In this document: positions 27,754 through 35,200 of the stretch, in pieces
Position numbering within the stretch: the first letter of the stretch is position 1
Layout: each line of letters starts with the position of its first letter
Origin: Lysobacteraceae bacterium NML07-0707
Lineage (GTDB): Bacteria > Pseudomonadota > Gammaproteobacteria > Xanthomonadales > Xanthomonadaceae
Assembly: GCA_002798295.1 (NCBI GenBank)
Contig: NWQT01000029.1
Location: 1 to 48,462, forward strand
DNA: 48,462 bases
Direction: 5' to 3'
The notes under the pieces: generated by a model
The model's input: only the letters and a program-made list of their open reading frames with translations
What the model was told of the DNA's origin: nothing
Database searches by the model: none
Position numbers and translations under genes: made by a program

Positions 27754-28250
27754 TGGATATGAAAATACAAAAATGGAGTGTCGAGGAAATGGCGCGACGC
27801 AAGCGGGTAGCTAATAAATTTTTAATGACATCGCTTGTTATGTTTTTCGTTTCCTTGATGCCGATGTACTGGGTTACCTGTACAAAAATGTTTTCTGAGC
27901 ACTATTTAGTTAATAATTTGGGGCCAATATCTGAATCCCGTAACCAATGGGTTGCACTGCTTGTTTGTGGTTTTTTTGTTTTATCTGGAGTTTTGGCGGG
28001 ATTTGCCATGGTTGCAGTTAGAGACATTAGGAATGAGTGGTGGCAATTATTGCTTGTGTCTTTGGGTGTTTTTCTTCTTTCTTGCATGGCATTTCTTGTG
28101 GGGTGGTATATATATGGGGATTCGGTTTTTTGCAGGGGGTGTGAAACCGGCTCGTGTGAAGGGCTTGTATTTTTCAGGGGGGAGGAAATTTTGGGCAGGG
28201 GGATGCTCATTTGTTGTGGCAGCCACACTTCTTGTAGAGTCTTTCTTTAA
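27750..28250 (+). CDS. Small polytopic membrane protein, copy 1 (putative immunity protein; C terminus frameshifted)
   Basis: A 166-residue member of a family present four times in this locus. A charged N terminus (KWSVEEMARRKRVANK) is followed by helices at about 26-46 (SLVMFFVSLMPMYWVT), 70-92 and 98-122, then the invariant Cys motif FCRGCETGSCEG. Compared with copy 2, one extra A near 28185 (GGGGGGAGG against GGGGGGGG) shifts the frame, so the fourth helix is replaced by GEEILGRGMLICCGSHTSCR and the protein is probably damaged; without the shift it would end at 28263. Size and topology resemble the four-helix immunity proteins of pore-forming colicins, but no homology to them is claimed. 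The start overlaps the hlyD-type stop. Confidence 0.7.
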   Translation: MMDMKIQKWSVEEMARRKRVANKFLMTSLVMFFVSLMPMYWVTCTKMFSEHYLVNNLGPISESRNQWVALLVCGFFVLSGVLAGFAMVAVRDIRNEWWQLLLVSLGVFLLSCMAFLVGWYIYGDSVFCRGCETGSCEGLVFFRGEEILGRGMLICCGSHTSCRVFL

Positions 28251-28275
28251 GTTTTTCAGGTAATTGGAGGTGTTT

Positions 28276-28678
28276 ATGAATGATGTTCCAGTAACGGCGG
28301 ATCCCGTCCGGGGAGAGATGACCTAGAAAAGGTGTCACACACTATTGCAGGCCATAAACAAAATATGGAAGAAATAATGTTTCAATAGCTCATAACGATT
28401 TGAACCAGGATGGCGTTTCCCAGGCCAACGAGCTGTTTACCCTGGCTGATGTGGGCATCCAGTCGATTCATCTGAACCCGGTTTCTACCGCAGATGCAGA
28501 TGTCGGCCATGGCAATGTGGCTGATTCCACCGGGCAATTCACCCGCACCGATGGCAGCCAGGGCAATTTTTATGACATGCTGCTGGCAAATAACCCGTTC
28601 TATCGGCAGTTCAAGGATGAGGTCGAATTGACAGGCCGAAAGCGCCGTATAATCCCACATGGTTGTTGCTCGCCTTAA
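28276..28678 (+). pseudogene. Internally deleted RTX toxin cassette, copy 1 (start plus tail of self-processing module)
   Basis: GGAGG and the ATG at 28276 open a frame MNDVPVTADPVRGEMT that begins like the intact head at 29248 but stops at TAG 28324-28326. After about 70 further degenerate bases (still alignable to the intact head) the sequence jumps at 28396 into the middle of the self-processing module (DLNQDGVSQANELFTLADVG), skipping roughly 1.1 kb of head and module. The remaining frame ends at 28678 with the cassette-specific tail GRKRRIIPHGCCSP. It cannot make a head and is a relic, leaving membrane protein copy 1 or 2 as an orphan. Confidence 0.8.
28628..28653 (+). promoter_or_regulatory. 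Promoter-like sequence in front of membrane protein copy 2
   Basis: Perfect hexamers TTGACA (28628-28633) and TATAAT (28648-28653) stand 14 bases apart, shorter than the ideal 17. TTGACA lies in the coding DNA of the module (ELT codons), while TATAAT is created by the cassette-specific junction. The same arrangement precedes copies 3 and 4. A small hairpin TGTTGC/GTAACA follows at about 28665-28684. Confidence 0.45.
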
Positions 28679-28731
28679 GTAACACAGCCTTCAAAAGCAT
28701 AAAACATAAGACACCTAGAGAGGCAATAGGC

Positions 28732-29235
28732 ATGCAAGGAAAAAGATGGAGTGATGAAGAAATGGTGAAGCGCAAGCGAATGGCCAATAAACTTTTAATG
28801 GCGTCGCTTGCTATGTTTTTATTTTCCTTGATGCCGATGTACTGGGTTACCTGCACAAAAATGTTTTCTGAGTACTATTTAGTCAATAATTTGGGGCCAA
28901 TATCTGAATCCCATAACCAATGGGTTGCACTGCTTGTTTGTGGTTTTTTTGTTTTATCTGGAGTTTTGGCGGGATTTGCCATGGCGGCCGTTAAAGATAT
29001 AAGGAAGGAGGGCTGGCACTTATTATTTCTGTCTTTTGGTGTTTTTTTTGTTTCATTCTTGGTATTTTTTGATGGATGGCATATATATGGAGACTCTATT
29101 TTTTGCAGGGGATGTGAAACCGGCTCGTGTGAAGGGCTTGTATTTTTCAGGGGGGGGAAATTTTGGGCAGGGGGATGCTCATTTGTTGTGGCAGCCACAC
29201 TTCTTGTAGAGTCTTTCTTTAAGTTTTTCAGGTAA
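28732..29235 (+). CDS. Small four-helix membrane protein, copy 2 (putative immunity protein)
   Basis: A 167-residue protein: basic N terminus (GKRWSDEEMVKRKRMANK), helix 1 (about 20-41; LLMASLAMFLFSLMPMYWVT), an external loop with LVNNLGPISESHNQW, helix 2 (about 66-88), helix 3 (about 95-120), Cys motif FCRGCETGSCEG and helix 4 (about 145-162). GAGAGG lies 9 bases before the ATG. It shares its first 240 or so bases with copy 3 almost exactly but differs from it in helices 2-3 (AAVKDIRKEGWHLLFLSFGV). It stands 12 bases upstream of a toxin head gene (29248), the gene-pair order seen in all four cassettes. Function is inferred from position and topology only. Confidence 0.78.
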   Translation: MQGKRWSDEEMVKRKRMANKLLMASLAMFLFSLMPMYWVTCTKMFSEYYLVNNLGPISESHNQWVALLVCGFFVLSGVLAGFAMAAVKDIRKEGWHLLFLSFGVFFVSFLVFFDGWHIYGDSIFCRGCETGSCEGLVFFRGGKFWAGGCSFVVAATLLVESFFKFFR

Positions 29236-29970
29236 TTGGAGGTGTTTATGAATGATGTTCCAGTAACGGCGGATCCCATCCAGGATGAGATGACCGAGGA
29301 AGAGCGTCGTGCATTATTGCAGGCCATCATAGAAGAATTGACGGAGTCTGGTGCAAGTAATGCGCTTGGGGCGATAGGTGATCTGGATAACAAAAGTACC
29401 GAAGAACTTGCAGAGCGTGCAGCCCGCATGATTGAAAGGGCACAGCAAAATCGCCAGGTGGATTTGTTTTTATCCGGAACAAGATGGCACTCCATAAATC
29501 AGCGCTGGCAAAGAAGGCTAGGACGTGGGCCGGATGGCGCCATGACGGAGTCGTTGGCCGCCCAAAAAGCCAGGCAGGCCCTTCAAGAGGCGGCTTCGAT
29601 AAACCCTTCACAAAGCTATGCATCCGCCAGGCAGGTGTTTGAAAATGCCCGGCGATACGGGAAGGCGGCGGGTGTTGTAGGCAAAGTAATTGATGCAGGA
29701 GGTGCCCTGTACTCGGGGGATGCCAACAAAGTCATGAGAGCGATTACATCAATGGTCGTGGGCGGGATTGCTACAGCCTTGGCTGGCCTTGCTGCTGCAA
29801 TGCTTATTGGTGCAGGAACGCCTGTAGCCATGGTGGCAGCTGGTGCTGCTGCCATTGCAGGGATTGGATATTTAGGGGGCAAGCAGGAGGATGGTTATGG
29901 GACAATGGATTTGGTGACTGGGTAAATGATTTTCTGGATAAGCATGGCTGGAAAGATAATGTTGAAGAGC

Positions 29971-30639
29971 TCTTTGACGGGATTGGCGATTATCTAAAAG
30001 ACCTTGTAGACAAAGCAAGCAAGGCTATTTCTGATTTGTGGGACAGAGCCAAAAACTGGCTCCGTCGCTCTGACCCGTTGGTGCTGGATTTGGATGGCGA
30101 TGGGATCGAATTGGTCGCTGCCGATGGCTCAGTGCTTTTTGACCATGATGGCAACCGGGTAGCCGAAGCAACCGGCTGGGTGGCGCCGGATGATGGATTT
30201 TTGGTCATCGACAAAAACGGCAATGGCCGGATTGATGATGGCAGCGAGTTGTTTGGCGATGGCAACCCGGATGCCTTCCACGACCCGGAAGTACAAAACA
30301 CGCTCTCGGCAGGAATTCGCGCACTGCGCCGCTATGACAGCAATCAGGATGGCGTGTTTGATGCCGCCGATACCGCCTTTGGGCAAGTCCGGGTTTGGCG
30401 TGACTTGAACCAGGATGGCGTTTCCCAGGCCAACGAGCTGTTTACCCTGGCTGATGTGGGCATCCAGTCGATTCATCTGAACCCGGTTTCTACCGCCGAT
30501 GCAGATGTCGGCCATGGCAATGTGGCTGATTCCACCGGGCAATTCACCCGCACCGATGGCAGCCAGGGCAATTTTTATGACATGCTGCTGGCAAATAACC
30601 CGTTCTATCGGCAGTTCAAGGATGAGGTCGAATTGACAG
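29971..30639 (+). repeat. Self-processing module DNA, repeat copy (partner at 32982-33650)
   Basis: These 669 bases align without gaps and in frame to 32982-33650 with roughly fifteen mismatches by eye, although the sequence immediately upstream (heads) is clearly different. The 3' part of this repeat also recurs in the deleted cassettes at 28396-28639 and 31373-31616. It is the homology through which heads could be exchanged. Confidence 0.88.
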
Positions 30640-30658
30640 GCCGAAAGCGCCGTATAAT
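30633..30658 (+). promoter_or_regulatory. Promoter-like sequence in front of membrane protein copy 3
   Basis: TTGACA (30633-30638) and TATAAT (30653-30658) with a 14-base spacer, as in front of copies 2 and 4. The hairpin that follows is TGTTGC/GCAACA here, while the other copies have GTAACA, so the stem is kept by G-C or G-T pairing. Confidence 0.45.
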
Positions 30659-30736
30659 CCCACATGGCTGTTGCTCTATTTAAGCAACACAGCTTTCAAA
30701 AGCATAAAATATAAGACACCTAGAGAGGCAATAGGC

Positions 30737-31240
30737 ATGCAAGGAAAAAGATGGAGTGATGAAGAAATGGTGAAGCGCAAGCGAATGGCCAATAAACTTT
30801 TAATGGCGTCGCTTGCTATGTTTTTATTTTCCTTGATGCCGATGTACTGGGTTACCTGCACAAAAATGTTTTCTGAGTACTATTTAGTCAATAATTTGGG
30901 GCCAATATCTGAATCCCATAACCAATGGGTTGCACTGCTTGTTTGTGGTTTTTTTGTTTTATCTGGAGTTTTGGCAGGATTTGCCATGGTTGCAGTTAAA
31001 GACATTAGGAATGAGTGGTGGCAATTATTGCTTGTGTCTTTGGGTGTTTTTCTTCTTTCTTGCATGGCATTTCTTGTGGGGTGGTATATATACGGGGATT
31101 CGATTTTTTGTAGGGGGTGTGAAACCGGTTCGTGCGAAGGGCTTGTGTTTTTTAGAGGGGTGAAGTTTTGGGCGGGGGGGTGGTCATTTGTTGTGGCAAC
31201 CACGCTTCTTGTAGAGTCTTTCTTTAAGCTTTTCAGGTAA
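30737..31240 (+). CDS. Small four-helix membrane protein, copy 3 (putative immunity protein, mosaic)
   Basis: A 167-residue protein of the same family. The first half (to about 30970) is nearly identical to copy 2, while the next stretch (MVAVKDIRNEWWQLLLVSLG, then CMAFLVGWYIYGDS) matches copy 1 instead, so the gene looks like a recombinant of the two. The Cys motif FCRGCETGSCEG and helix 4 are intact. The ATG at 30737 is preceded by GAGAGG. The toxin cassette behind it is deleted (31253-31655), which leaves this gene without its own head. Confidence 0.78.
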   Translation: MQGKRWSDEEMVKRKRMANKLLMASLAMFLFSLMPMYWVTCTKMFSEYYLVNNLGPISESHNQWVALLVCGFFVLSGVLAGFAMVAVKDIRNEWWQLLLVSLGVFLLSCMAFLVGWYIYGDSIFCRGCETGSCEGLVFFRGVKFWAGGWSFVVATTLLVESFFKLFR

Positions 31241-31252
31241 TTGGAGGTGTTT

Positions 31253-31655
31253 ATGAATGATGTTCCAGTAACGGCGGATCCCGTCCGGGGAGAGATGACC
31301 TAGAAAAGGTGTCACACACTATTGCAGGCCATAAACAAAATATGGAAGAAATAATGTTTCAATAGCTCATAACGATTTGAACCAGGATGGCGTTTCCCAG
31401 GCCAACGAGCTGTTTACCCTGGCTGATGTGGGCATCCAGTCGATTCATCTGAACCCGGTTTCTACCGCCGATGCAGATGTCGGCCATGGCAATGTGGCCG
31501 ATTCCACCGGGCAATTCACCCGTACTGATGGCAGCCAGGGCAATTTTTACGACATGCTGCTGGCAAATAACCCGTTCTATCGGCAGTTCAAGGATGAGGT
31601 CGAATTGACAGGCCGAAAGCGCCGTATAATCCCACATGGTTGTTGCTCGCCTTAA
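31253..31655 (+). pseudogene. Internally deleted RTX toxin cassette, copy 3
   Basis: Starts at ATG 31253 with MNDVPVTADPVRGEMT and the same TAG (31301-31303) as the relic at 28276, then the same joint into the self-processing module tail (NQDGVSQANELFTLADVGIQ) ending GRKRRIIPHGCCSP at 31655. It is a near copy of the first relic, so one arose from the other by duplication or conversion. Confidence 0.8.
31605..31630 (+). promoter_or_regulatory. Promoter-like sequence in front of membrane protein copy 4
   Basis: TTGACA (31605-31610) and TATAAT (31625-31630) with a 14-base spacer, the third instance of this arrangement. If active it would drive the fourth membrane protein and the full RTX gene independently of the secretion operon. 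Confidence 0.45.
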
Positions 31656-31708
31656 GTAACACAGCCTTCAAAAGCATAAAACATAAGACACCTAGAGAGG
31701 CAATAGAC

Positions 31709-32212
31709 ATGCAAGGAAAAAGATGGAGTGCCGAAAAAGTGGCGCAACGTAGACAGTCATCAAAAAAAGTCGCGACTGCATCTCTCGCAATTTTTTTTAT
31801 ATCACTACTAGCAATGTATTTAGCAACCTGCACCAAGATTATTTCGGATGATTACTTGGTCAACAATGCGGGCCCCATATCAGAATCATTAAATTATTTT
31901 TCCGCATTGCTTGTTTGCATATTGCCCGCTGTGTCTGGCGCAGGCATTCTCTTTGCAGCGAGACTGGATAAAGGATTCATTTCCACCATTAAACCTCTAA
32001 AGGCATTTTTGCTATTTTTATCCAGCATAATTATGGCTATAATTGCAGTTCTTGTTGGGTGGAACATATACGGAGACCCTGTTTTTTGTAAAGGATGTGA
32101 AACTGGATCTTGTGAGGGACTTGTTTTTTTTAGAACCCTCAACTTCTGGGCAGCCGGATTCCTGTTCGCCAGCTCATTTACTTTCATCCGAACACCCTTT
32201 AAAGGCAATTAA
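31709..32212 (+). CDS. Small four-helix membrane protein, copy 4 (divergent; putative immunity to the intact RTX protein)
   Basis: A 167-residue protein. The first codons (MQGKRWS) and leader are shared with copies 2 and 3, but the rest is much more divergent: KVAQRRQSSKKVATASLAIF, LVNNAGPISESLNYFSALLV and LDKGFISTIKPLKAFLLFLS. The four-helix plan and the motif FCKGCETGSCEG are kept, with Lys for Arg. DNA is AT-rich compared with the flanks. It sits 18 bases upstream of the only complete RTX gene, whose head is also divergent and AT-rich, so membrane protein and head seem to vary together. That co-variation is the main reason to suspect an immunity role; a role in secretion or activation of the toxin is the alternative. 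Confidence 0.8.
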   Translation: MQGKRWSAEKVAQRRQSSKKVATASLAIFFISLLAMYLATCTKIISDDYLVNNAGPISESLNYFSALLVCILPAVSGAGILFAARLDKGFISTIKPLKAFLLFLSSIIMAIIAVLVGWNIYGDPVFCKGCETGSCEGLVFFRTLNFWAAGFLFASSFTFIRTPFKGN

Positions 32213-32230
32213 TTGATTTATGGAGAATTC

Positions 32231-35200
32231 ATGAATAACCCCTTCAGGCTCTATGATTTCCCGATAACTTTCGACCCTATTCAAGATGACATGACTGAAG
32301 AGGAGCGCCGCACACTATTAATAACAATAATTGAAGAGCTATCTAACTCTGGCGCAGGAGATGCCCTAGGGTCTTTGGGAGGAGCCAATAATGCCAGCAC
32401 AAAAAAGCTTTCTGAGCAAGTTGCTCGCTTAATAGAAGAACATCAACGTAGACATGCTTCAAATACTGCAAAAATAATTAATGATTGGCTATCAATAAAA
32501 TATAAATGGCAAAACAAACTTGGGCCTGGAGCTAGTGGCGGACATGTAGAGTCAGTTGCTGCGAAACAAGTTATGCAATCAATTGATGACCTTAAACATA
32601 TTGATCCTCACCAAAGCTATGTATCAACAAAAAGAGCTCTTAATGACGTAATCCGAGTTAGCAAGTTCGCGGGGCATGTGGGAACAGTAATTAACGCATC
32701 AATTGCCTTATACTCAGGAGACTCAAATAAAGTCATGAAGACTATAACATCAATATTCGCAGGAATATTAGGAGCAATAGTCGCTGGCGCCGCAGCAACT
32801 GCAGCAATCGGGGGAGCTATAGCTGGATCAGCTGTTGCTGCTTTTGTTGCTGTTGCTGTAATAGCAGCAACTGCTAGTTACTTTAGCGGAAAAGCAGCTG
32901 AGTGGGCATGGGACAATGGATTAGGCGATCTTGTTAATGATTTTTTTGATAAGGTGGGCTTGAAAGATGATATTGAAGAGTTCTTTGACGGGATTGGCGA
33001 TTATCTAAAAGACCTTGTAGACAAAGCAAGCAAGGCTATTTCTGATTTGTGGGACAGAGCCAAAAACTGGCTCCGTCGCTCTGACCCGTTGGTACTGGAT
33101 TTGGATGGCGATGGGATCGAGTTGGTCGCTGCCGATGGCGCAGTGCTTTTTGACCATGATGGCAACCGGGTAGCCGAAGCGACCGGCTGGGTGGCGCCGG
33201 ATGATGGATTTTTGGTCATCGACAAAAACGGCAATGGCCGGATTGATGATGGCAGCGAGTTGTTTGGCGATGGCAACCCGGATGCCTTCCACGACCCGGA
33301 AGTACAAAACACGCTCTCGGCAGGAATTCGCGCACTGCGCCGCTATGACAGCAATCAGGATGGCGTGTTTGATGCCGCCGATACCGCCTTTGGGCAAGTC
33401 CGGGTTTGGCGTGACTTGAACCAGGATGGCGTTTCCCAGGCCAACGAGCTGTTTACCCTGGCTGATGTGGGCATCCAGTCGATTCATCTGAACCCGGTTT
33501 CTACCGCCGATGCAGATGTCGGCCATGGCAACGTGGCTGATTCCACCGGGCAGTTCACCCGCACCGATGGCAGCCAGGGCAATTTTTACGACATGCTACT
33601 GGCAAGCAGCCCGTTCTATCGGCAGTTCAAGGATGAAGTTGAATTGACAGAAACCGCCCGCAGCCTGCTGGATATCCGTGGCAGCGGCGCTGTCCGGGAT
33701 CTGCGCGAGGCCGCATCGCTGGATGAAGATTTGGCCGCCATGGTGGCAGGAATTGCACCGGGTATTTCCAGAGGCGAAATGCTTGCGCAGGTGGATGCCA
33801 TCCTACAACGCTGGGCAGATACGTCTGGCATGCAGGATACGGAGATCTGGCTGCGTGAAACCCAGGGACTCAACGGTAGCTTCCGGGTGGTTTCCGGGGG
33901 TGCTGATCGCACGGATCTGACCATGATGCTATCTGTGCTAGAGCGTTTCAATGGTAGCCGTTTCTTTGCAGAACAGGCCAATGGCCGTTTGTGGGCCAGT
34001 GGTGTGACATTTTCACCAGTGATCAGTCAACTCAGCGGCGAGACTGTGCGTAGTTTTGATATCACGCTGCCAGAAGAAAATGCCGTCTTTTTGCAGCAAA
34101 GCTATGCGGCTTTGAAAAACGCTGTTTATGGGCGCTTAGTGCGGGATGCTCGCCTTTCGGACTATATCGATGATTTTGAGATTGGTTTTGGCCACGATGG
34201 GTTGCAGATTGGCATCGACAAGGCGCTTGTGCGCCTGCAAAACCGATATTCCACTGAACCCGGCAAGGCGTTGGAAGATGCGGTTGATTTACTGCGCCAT
34301 GCCTCCGGGATGATGGGGGCTTCCACTTTGCAGCTCTTGCAACAAGTCGAAGCATGGGTGCAGCAGTTGTCTGCAACCGAAATTGGACGGGCTTTACTGA
34401 TTAATTCTGGCTTCTCAACTGTCAATGCCGGTGAGCAGTTCAACCTGAACAAAATGCAGGGCATTTCACTGGGTGAAGATGGACAAGACAGGATAACCGG
34501 CCACGCTGGCATGGATGTTATTTTCAGTGGCTCTGGAATTGATAACGTAAATTCCGGAGATGGAAACGACATTGTTTCTGGCGGTGCAGGTGGCGACAGC
34601 CTATCCGGTGGCAATGGCAATGATCTGTTACTGGGCGGACAAGACAATGATTATTTGTATGGCGACGATGGCAATGACACTTTGTATGGCGGTGTAGGCC
34701 AAGACCGGCTGGAAGGCGGCACAGGCAACGATCGCTTGGATGGCGGGACAGGCAACGATATTTTGGAGGGGGAGCATGGGAATGATTCTTACTTGTTCGG
34801 ACGAGGCGACGGAATGGATGTCATCATTGAAGAAGATGGAACAGTCGGGAACCAGGATACGTTGATATTCAAAAGCGGTATAAGCGTAAGCGATGTAAAA
34901 GTAACTCGAAGCTGGGATGGCTTGATTCTGAAAATCAAGGACAGCTCAGACGAAATACGCATAGAAAATTATTTCCTCAATGATGGTGCAAACAATTGGC
35001 AGGTGGAGGAAATCCGCTTTGTCGATGCGCCGGATATCGTATGGCGGCTGGATGATATCAAAGCCAAAGCCTTGCTGGGCAATGCCGATAACGACACGAT
35101 TACCGGTTATTCCAGCGCTGACACCCTTGAAGGTGGTGACGGCGATGACAGGCTGTATGGCGTTGACGGAAATGATGCCTTGTATGGCAATGAAGGAAGT

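Larger units (their letters stand above)
28253..28731 (+). repeat. Long direct repeat, copy 1 (second copy at 31230-31708)
   Basis: The stretch from the last codons of membrane protein copy 1 to the base before copy 2 is repeated almost base for base at 31230-31708, with the same length and only a handful of substitutions (for example ACCGCAGATG against ACCGCCGATG). Both copies contain the same decayed toxin start, the same deletion joint and the same promoter-like hexamers. The duplication must be recent or kept uniform by gene conversion. Confidence 0.9.
29248..30683 (+). pseudogene. Truncated RTX toxin cassette 2: head plus FrpC-like self-processing module, with one frameshift
   Basis: From ATG 29248 (GGAGG 6 bases before) the frame encodes 225 residues that resemble the head of the full-length RTX protein: DPIQDEMTEEERRALLQAII, GGALYSGDANKVMRAITSMV and a hydrophobic glycine-rich stretch (about 170-210). 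A one-base deletion near 29890 relative to the intact gene ends this frame at 29925. The continuing frame (WDNGFGDWVNDFLDK, then the module from 30060 with SDPLVLDLDGDGIELVAADG) runs to 30683. There the RTX part is absent and the tail is GRKRRIIPHGCCSI. It lacks the RTX repeats and secretion signal, so it could act only after recombination, or as a 225-residue protein. Confidence 0.75.
31230..31708 (+). repeat. Long direct repeat, copy 2 (first copy at 28253-28731)
   Basis: Second copy of the segment described at 28253-28731, same length and nearly identical, including the same internal stop codon and deletion joint. Together the two copies flank cassette 2 and membrane protein copy 3, so recombination between them would delete about 3 kb (28.25-31.23 kb). 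Confidence 0.9.
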
